A DNA stretch of 64,000 nt. Origin: Diabrotica undecimpunctata (Eukaryota; Arthropoda; Insecta; Coleoptera; Chrysomelidae). Every line of letters starts with the position of its first letter. Within the stretch, counting starts at the first letter, position 1. The notes below the pieces were generated by a model. It was not told where the DNA came from, made no database searches, and saw nothing but the letters and a program-made list of their open reading frames with translations. Of this stretch, positions 44,040-54,300 are shown one piece after another. Both the position numbers and the translations under genes were made by a program. The DNA is taken from positions 124,639,961 to 124,703,960 of the forward strand of contig NC_092803.1 in NCBI RefSeq assembly GCF_040954645.1, given 5' to 3'.

Positions 44040-46016
44040 CATTGTGTAAAAGCCAAATGGAATAAATTCATTATTTAGGTTACTGTACATATTTTTAAAA
44101 AATCCCGAAACACGTCAAATTTAAATTATAACTTGACATTCTTTAACGTGAAAATGCAACCTCTACCTTCAAACCCCTTAGAATGACAGGTGCAACCCCC
44201 AATTTTTAAAATAGGAAGTATAGGCTTGTGATATATCGTTTAAAAGGTCTTTTCATTCTCCATTCAAAAATGTTGTCGCTTTCAAGTTTATTAAGATTAA
44301 TTAAGGTAAAATAAATTAAAATCATGTGGTTACCGAAATTCGCTAAAATATACTCAAAACTTATTTCCCGTTTAAGTCTTGATAATGATAAAGTGAACAA
44401 AAACCATAGCAAGGTGGTTTTTAGATGGTAACCATTAAAAAACTTTAAAGAATTTCCGTGGCAACGTTATTTTAACACGCATTAGTAAATTGTTTTATTT
44501 AAGTTGTCAGTATTTTAATTTAAGTAAAAAGTTCGTTCAATTCAATTCTGAAAAATGGTAAGATTAACGGAAATACATAAAATAACAGTTTTACAAATGA
44601 TTGGTTACGGAGATAACACCCGAACACAACAGGAAGTAACTCGCCTATTTCATGAGAAATTTCCTAATTTACCGCCTATATCCCTAGCAACAATAAGTAA
44701 AATAGAGAAGCAAAGATGTAAGGCAGATAAAAAAAGCAGCTGCCAATGCACTGATTGATGAACTCAAATTGGATGTGTTGCTTGAGTTTCAGGAAAATCC
44801 ATATACATCGAGTAGACAGGCATCGACTACATTTAATGCTAGCCATACATCGATAGTAAACATATTAAAAGAAAATAAATTGCATCCCTATAAGATGATA
44901 CATACTCAGGAGCTCATGGAAGACAATTTTGATAGGAGAACTTTTTTCTGTGAGCAAATGATGGACATGTTGGGTAACAATATTATCCAATTAGAAGACG
45001 TTATGTTTTCTGATGAGTGTACTTTTTTACTTAACGGTCATGCTAATCGGCAAAATTGCCGCTACTGGGCCACGGAAAATCCTCACTGAATGAGAGAAGA
45101 ACACACTCAATACCCTCAAAAGGTTAATGTTTGGGCAGGTATTGTAGGAAACAATATCATTGGACCTTTTTCATTGAGGGCAACTTGAATGGCAACAATT
45201 ATTTGGCACTACTTCAAAATGATATCATTCCAACGTTGGCAAATTTATATCCTGATCCAGGAAACCCTCAAGTTCCAGCAAATACGATATGGTTTCAGCA
45301 GGATGGAGCACCACCACATTACCAACTTAATGTCCGGCAGTACCTCGATACAATATTTCCCAATCGGTGGATAGGGAGGCGAGGATCGATTGAATGACCA
45401 GCGCGATCACCGGATCTTACATTATTAGATTTCTTTTTATGGGGATATGTGAAGAGCCATGTGTAAAAAACTAAACCTTCTGATTTAAATGACTTAAAAG
45501 AACGAATAACGCTTGCGATTAGGTCGATCACGCCTGTTATGTTAAATAATTGTTAAATAATGTTAGAAAACAGTTTTATTTGGGATTAGTATGGTGCCAA
45601 GATGTTCGCGGTAAACATTTTAAACATCTACTTCATTAACATTCATAGTTCTTTTTCGTGGTCTACATTTTATTACGTTTTGCATTACATTTTAGTTTTT
45701 GATTGTATTGTAGCGAATTTCGGTAACCACATGATTTTAATTTATTTTATCTTAATTAATCCTAATAAACTTAAAAGTGATAAAATTTTTGAATGGAGAA
45801 TGAAAAGACCTTTCAAACGATATATCACAAGCCTATACTTCCTATTTTAAAAATTGGGGATTGTACCTGTCATTCTAAGGGGGTTGAAGGTAGTGGTTGC
45901 ATTTTCACGTTAAAGAATGTCAAGTTATAATTTAAATTTGACGTGTTTCGGGATTTTTTATAAATATGTACAGTAACCTAAATAATAAATTTATTCCATT
46001 TGGCTTTTACATACTG
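44040..46016 (+). mobile_element. Mariner-like element with about 310-bp inverted repeats
   Basis: Inverted repeats run from 44040 to about 44355 and from about 45705 to 46016. They begin CATTGTGTAAAAGCCAAATG and, reverse-complemented, CAGTATGTAAAAGCCAAATG. TA follows the right end; the left TA is not preserved. Similarity is strong across the full arms, including AATCCCGAAACACGTCAAAT. Between them lies one transposase pseudogene with promoter-sized spacing. Such long repeats are unusual for mariner, which normally has ends under 40 bp. Confidence 0.85.
44555..45556 (+). pseudogene. Mariner transposase, DD41D-type spacing
   Basis: ATG at 44555: MVRLTEIHKITVLQMIGYGD, an N-terminal helix-turn-helix. 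Catalytic residues: VMFSDECTFLLNGHANRQN (first Asp), TIWFQQDGAPPHYQLN (second Asp) and RSPDLTLLDFFLWGYVK (third Asp). I count 41 residues between second and third Asp, the spacing reported for the rosa/Visitor lineage. Lesions: extra A in the run at about 44728, TGA replacing a Trp codon at about 45088, a lost T near 45170, TGA for Trp near 45395, and TAA near 45466. Too many for activity. Confidence 0.85.
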
Positions 46017-46017
46017 T

Positions 46018-46689
46018 ATAATTATGTATATGTTTTTTCGTAATACCAGTTTGTTGTTTATCCAACTGTTATAAAAAGGTAAGTACTGACAGTATTAAAG
46101 TGGAATTTGGCTGGTATATTCTGAAATAGTTGTACAATAAGCTTCAATATTTAAATTGAACATATCTGCCAAGTATTTTTTTCATTTTAATCACATAACC
46201 TTGAACATGAAGGTTGCCTAATTTTGGATAGGAAAGATATCTTAAAATTGGAAAATTAAGAACTCAATTATGTATATGTAATTGAGTTGTGGCAGTCCAG
46301 TGGGACTACCGGTAGAAGTTATACTTCTATACACGCGTTCGCCGTTATAAATTTTTATAAGAGTCAATCTGCACAATCATTACATATGTAACGCTATAGG
46401 TAAGAGAGAGCAGAAAGAGAAACAGAATTAGGTATATAGGTATATGGTGCATCGTTTGCTGTATATAAACAACATTTGACTTGTAATAGGAGGATTTCGT
46501 CAAAATATAATAATATTTTGATGAAAATGTATATTTTTATTTTCATATATCTATGTATGAAAGGAGTTGGATGCAAAAACTTTTTTTCACACATACTCTG
46601 CAGTAAAATTCATTATTTATTTTGTAACTAATATAAAAATTCAATACAATACACTGCAACATACTTCAATATACTAATACAATACAAAT
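46018..46689. other. No recognised gene
   Basis: AT-rich; nothing supported. Confidence 0.4.
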
Positions 46690-46726
46690 TAAAATGCAAT
46701 ACTCATAAGTATTTAAAAATGATATA

Positions 46727-46799
<73 letters not shown>

Positions 46800-46835
46800 C
46801 ATAACTTACTTACGCATATGTTTAATATACGCATA
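46690..46835. repeat. About 100-bp repeat unit, copy 1, split by (TA)n
   Basis: Contains ATACTCATAAGTATTTAAAA then, after a 70-bp TA tract (46729-46799), CATAACTTACTTACGCATAT. The same two blocks are contiguous in the copies at 47443-47625. Confidence 0.62.
46729..46799. repeat. (TA)n microsatellite
   Basis: TA tract with one TG interruption, inside a repeat unit. Confidence 0.95.
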
Positions 46836-47120
46836 CGCATATCTAAACTCCATTAAAAATTTGTAAAATCGTTATTTTTATATAGATAAACAAAAGTATC
46901 ATTTTAGTCCTACCCTATTATCGAATTTTTTGTTTCAAACTATTATTTTTTTCAAAACAAATTTTTTTTGGAGCGGGTTAGAGTATTTTTTATATCCACC
47001 TGTTTGTAAAAATTTGTTCAAAATACATTTTATTGTTTTAAACACAGTAATTAATATTTTTAAATATTTTTTAACAAAAAAAAAAACAAAAAATTGCCTC
47101 GCCGTGACATGTTAGCACAT

Positions 47121-47200
47121 TGCCGTGACGAGAATTCGAACCTGGGTTACCACGCCTACAACGTGGGATTCGAACAACTAGTCCACTAGACGATCACGGC
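47121..47200 (-). tRNA. tRNA-His-like pseudogene with GTA in the anticodon position
   Basis: Minus strand: GCCGTGATCGTCTAGTGGAC begins it; TCACGGCA ends it, so the 7-bp acceptor stem pairs perfectly. The anticodon arm is CCACG-TTGTAGG-CGTGG, with GTA at positions 34-36, where tRNA-His would have GTG in an otherwise similar arm. GGTTCGAAT is an intact B box, but the T-stem 3' strand (TCTCG) no longer pairs with CCAGG, and the D-arm region carries about 8 extra bases. It reads as a decayed tRNA-His or a SINE head. A functional gene is unlikely. Confidence 0.62.
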
Positions 47201-47209
47201 TAATTAGGC

Positions 47210-47442
47210 GATGTGTATTACGATTATAGTTTGAATATTTTAAAACTCTAACCTAAGATTCCATTAAAACAAATTTAGGTAAGTCGTTTACAAAAGAAAC
47301 AATGTACTTAATATTAATTTAATATACCATTTTATATAAATAAGTACGCTAATAAATAAAAATAAAGTAATTAATCAGTGGAAATAATAACAGATAAATG
47401 TTTCCGATTATAAACATGCTAAGATATTTAATAAATAATATT
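47210..47442. other. No recognised feature
   Basis: AT-rich spacer between the tRNA-like sequence and the tandem repeat. Confidence 0.35.
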
Positions 47443-47625
47443 CATCAGTATTTAAAAATGACAATAGGTATACATAACTTACTTACTCATATTTTTAATT
47501 TACCATGATAATAATATTAATACAAATTTAATTAAAATGAAATATTCATAAGTATTTGAAAATGACAATATACGTAACTTACTTACGCATATGTTTAATT
47601 TACCATGATAAAAATATTAATAAAA
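47443..47625. repeat. Two tandem units of an about 100-bp repeat
   Basis: Each unit contains ATTCATMAGTATTTRAAAAT, GACAATA, CTTACTTACKCATATKTTTA and TTTACCATGATAAWAATATT. Unit boundaries are near 47443, 47540 and 47625. A third unit lies at 46690-46835. Confidence 0.68.
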
Positions 47626-48224
47626 AAATAGTGTTTGGTGATACAACTGTCAATTTATCTGACATTGATAAATACACTATTTAATTGTTGTTTATTGTGT
47701 ATATAAGTACACATTTAAACTTCCCTGACAAGTTTTAATTTTTAATTGAACATGCCTAACGAGGCTTGTTACTCCCGTGCAAATTTCCGATTCACTCTCG
47801 TGCAAATTTCCAAAGTCGAACGCGCGTCTATAAGTATTACTTCAAAAACCAACAACTCGGATTATTTTGTAAATTTTCATTTTATTTTACAATTTAGCAT
47901 TTTTGCGTATATTACATATATTTAATAAAATTAACGTGGAGTTTTTAAATATTTCAAAAATAAAAAAGGAAATTCATATTGGGATTCGAACTCACATACA
48001 CCAGCGTATGAACCAAACACGTGAAATATTTTGCAAATTAGACATGACACAAACGTATTTCAAAATTGACAGTTCTGGGTCATACAGTGATTTATTGAGA
48101 TTATTATTTTGAAATACAAAAGTCTAAAATAATTATGAACCTTAAAATAAATATTACAAAACATATCACATAAATAATAATATTAATAAATATTATATAG
48201 AAGTATAGAAGTATAACTTCAAAA
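47626..48224. other. No firm feature; B-box-like sequence near 47980
   Basis: ATTGGGATTCGAACTCACAT near 47978-47997 is the complement of a tRNA B box (GTTCGAATCCC), but no acceptor stem or A box could be assembled around it. The rest is AT-rich. Confidence 0.35.
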
Positions 48225-48625
48225 AATTAGATTGCAAAATTATTATGCGAAAACTATTAAATAGATTTGGTTGGCCGTTTTATTATATTAAAAGAATATT
48301 TTAGACGAACAATGAAAGTCTTAAGTTCAATTTAAGCGGTTGAAAAACATTGAATAAAAAAGGCTTTTTTTGTCCTTTTTTTTTCTGTATTTATTGCAAT
48401 TTTCAGCAAGGATTATTAATTTTAATATTTTTAACCAGCGTTAGCTTATAGAAAATTTTCTATTTCTATTTTATTTCATTAAAGCTTTGCTTAAAAATAA
48501 ATTGTTTTTAATTTTGTTATAACCAGGGAAAATGGAAGAAAATCAATGTTTTTTGGGAGGATAAGTCAGTTAATATTACAGAAGTTTTCTCAATCTCAAA
48601 ACAGATCCGCCCTGGTCTATTATAT
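48225..48625 (+). repeat. Interspersed repeat R1, copy 3
   Basis: Starts TTAGATTGCAAAATTATT and ends CAGATCCGCCCTGGTC, parallel to 29630-30135 including GGTTGAAAAACATTGAATAA in the middle. The inner spacing is about 100 bases shorter. Confidence 0.66.
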
Positions 48626-48964
48626 GAAGTGCGTATTATATGACTTTGAACGTAATTTAAACCGTAATTTGATTAAAAGGTAAATATACACATTTACTAC
48701 TTGAATTATATGCTAACAAACAATTAGTCCATCAAAAATTTGGTTAAAATATATTGGAATATAGTAAGTAAACATTCAAACTTTATTAAATCATTGTTGT
48801 TTTAATTAAAATTAAAATAGGTTTCCGACAATACGATAAGTTATAAAATTTAATTTAGATTGCATACTACTTTTACAAATAATTGGGTACAATTGAATAA
48901 ATAATTTTATATATTGTAACATGTTTAAAATTTTCTTGTTTTGAGAAAAGAAGTAACACAGAAA

Positions 48965-49115
48965 AATTATAAATCCTCACAAAAAAGATGTGCAAAATAA
49001 CAGAAAACCAAATCAAAAAAGCAAGAAAAAAAAAACAAAGACCAAGAAAACATCAGCACGGGGACTATTTCACCTGAATTCATAAAACACGGATCACAAA
49101 TCTATACAGAAACGG
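48965..49115 (+). pseudogene. Small LINE RT fragment
   Basis: Reads KITENQIKKA and, across shifts around A runs, ISTGTISPEFIKHGSQIYTE. It matches the ITE.EI..AI...K.GK(A).GPD.I..E(F/L)(I/L)K. block upstream of the RT palm in RTE-like LINEs. Too short for a family. Confidence 0.45.
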
Positions 49116-49415
49116 ATGATTTAGAGAGCCATAAACAGAGATGTGCAAAATATATGTTGTACCTTACCACCTAGGTGGCAAAATTTGTACAGATATCTTT
49201 ATGATCTTTGGATTTAAGTTCTTATAGAATATATAAAGGGTGTTTTTTTTTTGAGGCAAAAAAATAAAGGTTGGCAACACTTTTTTAACTGGCAGCCTTT
49301 AAAATTTATGTTTTTTGGCATTTTAACATGAATAGACTGACGCCTGAACAACGCTTCCAAATTGTTTAAATTTATTTTGAAAATCATAGTTCTGATCGAA
49401 ATACGTATCGCGCAC

Positions 49416-52272
49416 TACAGTAAGGGACAAGATCTATGCGAAATTTTAAAAACCAACCTACTGGTAATCCGTTATGTATACCTATTGTAACACAGACCCC
49501 CAGAGAGACATTTACAGAGTTGTAATAATCTGTATCCAACATTCAAATAAAATTATCGGAGAAAGTGTTGAATTTCGAATTATTAATTTGTGTACTTAAA
49601 TTTTTTTACCAATTGGTAATATAGTATTTAGAAAAATTTATCTTCACCTTTTTTCAAAATTAAGACTGGGAAAATAAAATAATTTTTCAGTTACGAAAAC
49701 AAAAATTTTCTTTTGGAGGATTTACATGTTTTTTTTTATTAGCCGTACTAAGTTGGTCAATGAACACTTAATATTAATATATTATACAGTGAGGTTCTAA
49801 AGTAACGGATAAATATAATTTCTACGTAATTATAAAGTAGATGAAACCTACTGAACTAAACAAAAATATACATATACAATATACAAATCATCAGTAAATA
49901 TCTATCACTGTCCTAATATAATCGAATTAACAAAAACACCAATATATTTTTTTTCACACTTTATTTTCATTAATACCTATCTTAAAAGATTTAGATGTAG
50001 CAACCAACTTCATACTGTGAATTTTATAAAAATTCACTCTCATCTATTTTTCTCATTCGCACCTAAAGAAGTATAACTTCAAAAATAGTTTTTATTTACT
50101 TACATGTCACATGCTATGCCACAAAAAGTTACACATTGGTTTTTTACTATTATAAATTAAATGGTATTCTAGCCACTTCGGAAATTCACATTTATTTGGG
50201 ATCTTCCAGTTAGAGTTACCAGTTATTCCAACTCATCGTCATTATCGTTCTCTTCATCACTCTCAGTCAAATTAATAATAATTTTCTTCAAGGCTGGGAC
50301 ATTTTTCATGTAATCTTTTTTAATCTTCTTTACATGTTCTATTGCATTTTGCCAGTTTTAAGCACTAATATTTTTGAACTCTGTTTTTATTAGTTCAACA
50401 CTTTGGGCATCTTTTGTAGATGTGTTGTTCGTCCGGACATGATTTTTTAACTGATCCCATAGCAATTCTATGGGATTAAACACACAGTAATATGGAGGTA
50501 ATCTTAAAACCATATGTCCATTGTTAGTGGCTAATTTATCTACAATATGTTCGTTAGTTACGACTTTTGTATAAATAACCTGGATTAGTTGATCTTTGGT
50601 GTAATGATCCTCAAAATATAGGTCTTCGGCTATTAAAAATTCTTGAATTTAATCCTTCCTACTCTGTTTGGTTGGATGTTTTTATTACATCTGGAGTGAT
50701 AGGATGCATTGTCCATAACAGTCACGCTATTTTCTTTATAATTTTTGAGTAATGTATTCTCAAACCACGATTCAAAAAGCGTCCCTTCGATGTCTTAATG
50801 GTAGTCTAGAGAACTGCCTTTAATACTTTTGAAACTCAACAATAACGCATCTTATACCCATTCATGTTGTCTTCCGCAATGTAATATGCAAATTTGCTTG
50901 CCTCTAGAATCGGGTACATCTATTTGGCGTTTTCTTGTACCGTTTGTCCAGGATCTATCGTTTTGTGAAAATCAAACCAAGTCTCGTCCAGATAATAAAT
51001 TTCTCGACACTCACTGCTGTATTGTGAATTTTTTTTGATATATTCATTCCTCCATTTTATTAAGCGGCTACTTTCTATTAAAGTTTGTCTCTTATTGACA
51101 GTTTTATATTTAAAACCAATTTTGGTCATAAATCTTCTCAAAGTTTTTGTGAAACAATCATCAACAATATGTTTTTCTTTAATTTTGCCATGATAATGTT
51201 TAGGTTAAGCATAACTTTAGCTACATACATATTATATTGTCCCACTAATAGGTTTCAAGAGGTGAGATTGAATTTGTTTAAGAGCTTCCCAAATTGTTTC
51301 TTGTTGTTTTACTTTTCGAACCTGTCTTTATTAAACGGTATACTGTTGCACAAAATTTTTTTGTTAAAACCACCGTTTGCTTAACAGCTCCATATTTAAT
51401 CATTTTTTAGAAAGTCCATTAAATACATCTAACACCATATTTTGCTCAGCTACACACAAATTTTTCCTTTGCTGAGTACTTGGCCCCGCACTTTTATCTT
51501 CATCTTCTAAAGTATCTGTAGGTTCATTTTCGTGAGGTAAACGCACATCACGTTCCCATGGCTGCCACATATTTTTCTTTGATAAATACTAAATATATTA
51601 CAACACTTTTTTCGACAAACTCTGGCTAAAGGAACCACAAAATATAATGCTTAAGAATGACTAATTCCGTTATTTAAATATTGTGAAAATAATTCTACCC
51701 CATTTAATTATTCTACGAAAATATACTTATTAAGTACTTAACCATTATCGGAAATATAAAATTGTTTGTAAATTTGTATTTAGGTCAACCGCAGGCATTT
51801 CTCTTAATTATTTTTAAATGTTATAAACAAGGACATCATATTTTTGATAAAATTTCACACAAATATTTATTGACGATGATTTGGAATAAGTTTTACTTAT
51901 TTTTGTGTATATTAATAATTAGTGTTCATTGACGAACCCACAAAACAAAATGTCTACTTATTTTCGTAACTCAAAAATATTTTATTTTTCCAGACCTAAG
52001 TTTAAAAAAAAATGAATGCAAATATTATTTTAATAGTATATTGCGAGATTGTTTACTGCTAAAAACCATTGTTCCGATCAATTTGTAAAATCACTTAAAC
52101 AAACTAATAGTTCAAAATTCAACACTGCTCCGGTAATTTTATTTGAATGTTGGATAAAGGTTAGTACAACTCTGTAATGTCTCTTTAGGGGTCTGTGTTA
52201 CAATAGGTATCAATACCGGATTATCAACAGGCTGGTCTTTAAAATTTCGCATAGATCTTGTCCCTCACTTTA
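49416..52272 (-). mobile_element. Tc1/mariner relative with about 350-bp inverted repeats
   Basis: Element 49418-52270, TA duplicated at 49416-49417 and 52271-52272. Ends CAGTAAGGGACAAGATCTAT and, reverse-complemented, AAGTGAGGGACAAGATCTAT. The repeats extend about 350 bases inward with matches such as CACAGACCCC and ACATTCAAATAAAATTA. The interior holds one minus-strand transposase. The host is mariner element 2, so this one inserted later. Confidence 0.87.
50223..51570 (-). pseudogene. DDE transposase with about 81-residue D-E spacing
   Basis: ATG at 51570: MWQPWERDVRLPHENEPTDT, then QNMVLDVFNGLSKK. Later RRFMTKIGFKYKTVNKRQTL, IESSRLIKWRNEYIKK and EIYYLDETWFDFHKT with the first Asp (near 50965). 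Then EGTLFESWFENTLL, VTVMDNASYHSRCNK (second Asp, codon 50711-50713) and VLRLPPYYCVFNPIELLWDQ (Glu codon 50466-50468). There are 242 bases between D and E codons, about 81 residues after correcting one shift near 50650, far more than the 34-41 of Tc1/mariner. This spacing is close to DD82E, which I recall as the Sailor group. C-terminus is acidic (ESDEENDNDELE). Several stops. Confidence 0.83.
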
Positions 52273-53383
52273 CGTTCATATAATGGTCAACATAATCCTC
52301 CATCAGAATAATTAACTCGATTAAACATGGAATGTGTTCGCACCACGTTTACTCTAAATGCAAGTAAGTAGTTCTTACTGATGAAGAGAATAGCATATAC
52401 GAAAACCAGAATAAGCCTATCCTCTATTGTGCACAGCAGTTGGATATGTGTCTATTCACTTTAAGAAAAATTTAGCGAAAAGATCTTTGTTTGCATGTTT
52501 ACAAAATCTAACTCCTGCAAGAACTGCATGACCACCTAGCAAGACATAGATTCTGTGAATGGGCCTAAAACGAGATTTCCGTTGATCCTGATTTTCATAA
52601 GCAAATTTTGTTTAGCTATGAAGCTCACTTTCAATTAAACGGCTATGTCAAAACAAACAAAACTACTAGATTTGGAATGAAGATAATCCTCAAGTATATT
52701 CTGAGACACCATTACATCCAAGAAAACTGACTATTTGGTGTGCTTTGTGGGCTGGTAAAATCATTGGTCCGTACTTCTTCAAAAACGATTCTTGCCAGAA
52801 CGTTACAGTTAATGGTAACCACTATAGGGCCATGATTACCGACTTTTTGATTCCTTATCTGAACAGTTATGATGTACAGGAGCTGTGGTTTTAACAAGAC
52901 AACACATCATGTCACACAACTCACTCCACAATTGACTTATTGAAAGAAACGTTTGGTAACCGAATAGTTTCCCGCTTCGGACCCGTAAATTGGCCTCCAA
53001 GATCGTGCGATTTAACACCACTAGACTATTTTCTTCAGAGGTATGTGAAGTCGCTAGTCTACCTGGATAAGTCTAAAACGATTGATTACTTGGAGAACAA
53101 TATTTGCCGATTTATTGCCGATATACGTCCACAGATGTTAGGAAAGAGCCAGCCGTGACGGTCATATGCCAGAAATCATATTTAAATTATAATGCCAAAA
53201 GATTATCTTTTATATAAAGTTAACTTTATATCGATTTAAAAAATCATCTTTGTTTTATAAAAGTTCTGTACCTTTAAAAAACACCCATTATATGCATGCA
53301 TTATGGTAGGAAACAACAATCGAAATAACAGTTGAAATCGTCATATTATGCTATTGATTACAAATTTAAATACAAAATCTGAC

Positions 53384-53386
<3 letters not shown>

Positions 53387-53466
<80 letters not shown>
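53387..53466. repeat. (TA)n microsatellite
   Basis: TA tract with one TG, abutting the mini-PLE. Confidence 0.95.
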
Positions 53467-53470
<4 letters not shown>

Positions 53471-53565
53471 AGTTAGGTATTATTGACACGTTATGTAAAC
53501 TAAAGTTTTATTTTGAGGTTGCAGTCATTATTAGGGCAGGATAAAAAGTAAAACTCTTTATTATC

Positions 53566-53606
53566 TTATCAAGCTTTCGCAAAATTTATTTGCTTCTTCA
53601 GGATAT
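53566..53606 (-). ncRNA. Hammerhead motif, intact core (PLE-4 left)
   Basis: Minus strand: UAUC, CUGAAGA, unpaired A, helix II GCAAA/UUUGC, GAA, AGCU, U, GAUA. Helix I UAUC/GAUA is perfect and every invariant core base is present. Confidence 0.7.
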
Positions 53607-53707
53607 GCTAAAATACGGTTACAATTATTTTATCCGTAAACACAGTGAAATTACAATTAAAAACTTGGAAATGGTATGCATAAATAAATATCAAAGCGTT
53701 AATAAAA

Positions 53708-53767
53708 AAAACTGATATTGATAAACTAAGCAATATCTATAATTACATTCTATCTTACAAAAATTAA
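53708..53767 (+). pseudogene. PLE-4, last codons of GIY-YIG protein
   Basis: Reads KTDIDKLSNIYNYILSYKN followed by a stop, matching SDIDKLSNIYCYLL at the end of the PLE-1 gene. Nothing upstream remains. Confidence 0.72.
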
Positions 53768-54010
53768 TACTATAATTCCATAATATTAAATTTCCTGACT
53801 AAATTTAAAAAATTTAAATATTCATATTTGGCGCCACTTTGTACGCAACCATACAATAATCGAAAACTAATTATTAACTAGTTAACAAAAAGCATAATAA
53901 ACAAAAACGAGTGTCTTTCTGACATAAATTAAGTTTTTGTGCTAGTTTTATACGATGTTTTTAATTCTTTTTCATTGTGTTCGCTGATAAAATAATTTTA
54001 ACCATATTTT

Positions 54011-54055
54011 GGCATATCCTGAAGAAGCAAATAGATTTTGCGAAAGCTTGATAAA
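54011..54055 (+). ncRNA. Hammerhead motif, intact core (PLE-4 right)
   Basis: Plus strand: UAUC, CUGAAGA (54018-54024), unpaired A, GCAAA/UUUGC, GAA, AGCU, U, GAUA. Same as the left copy with a different helix II loop, so pairing has been kept. Confidence 0.72.
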
Positions 54056-54116
54056 AGACCAAAGAGTTTTACTTATCCTGCCCTAATAATGACTGGAACC
54101 TCAAAATAAAACTTTA

Positions 54117-54117
<1 letters not shown>

Positions 54118-54169
<52 letters not shown>
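54118..54169. repeat. (TA)n microsatellite
   Basis: TA tract abutting PLE-4 on the right. Confidence 0.95.
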
Positions 54170-54171
<2 letters not shown>

Positions 54172-54300
54172 CGATTCTCAAGAGATCATTAAAATATATC
54201 ACCTCCCCTTAACCAGTCACTATGAAATTTCTGTTGCTGAAGCTTATTTTTCAAAATTTTAAAAATTTTAACTTTCAGCTTTAAAACATAACAAACAACT
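54170..54300. repeat. Foldback repeat, fragment (copy 3)
   Basis: TTCACGATTCTCAAGAGATC, then CCAGTCACTATGAAATTT and GTTGCTGAAG match one arm of the 27.4-kb foldback. Only about 130 bases are kept, starting exactly at the (TA)n tract. Confidence 0.65.

Larger units (their letters stand above)
49328..53192 (+). pseudogene. Mariner transposase 2, interrupted at about codon 30
   Basis: ATG at 49328: MNRLTPEQRFQIV, stop, IYFENHSSDRNTYRAL; resumes after the insertion near 52273 with YNGQHNPPSE in the expected helix-turn-helix linker. Catalytic part: SYEAHFQLNGYVNKQN (first Asp decayed to Tyr), LTIWCALWAGKIIGPYFF, TRQDN-type second Asp box (read as LW..QDNTSCHTTHS) and PPRSCDLTPLDYFL with the third Asp. 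Ends HMPEIIFKL. Same subgroup as the 44.5-kb transposase. Multiple stops. Confidence 0.82.
49236..53288 (+). mobile_element. Mariner-like element 2, split by another transposon
   Basis: Ends AAGGGTGTTTTTT and, reverse-complemented, ATGGGTGTTTTTT, with TA on both sides (49234-49235 and 53289-53290). Without the 2853-bp insertion at 49418-52270 it is about 1.2 kb, normal for mariner. The transposase gene starts 90 bases from the left end and ends about 95 bases before the right end. Confidence 0.86.
53467..54117 (+). mobile_element. Mini Penelope-like element (PLE-4)
   Basis: Inverted repeats at about 53490-53640 and 53975-54117 share AACTAAAGTTTTATTTTGAG and, on the complementary side, hammerhead blocks. 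Between them only the last codons of a PLE gene remain (53708-53767). (TA)n tracts lie on both sides. It is a PLE reduced almost to its two terminal repeats, about 650 bp. Confidence 0.8.

Noticed and set aside
47960..48010. Second tRNA gene suggested by the complement of a B box
   Set aside because: No acceptor stem, D arm or A box could be assembled around it.
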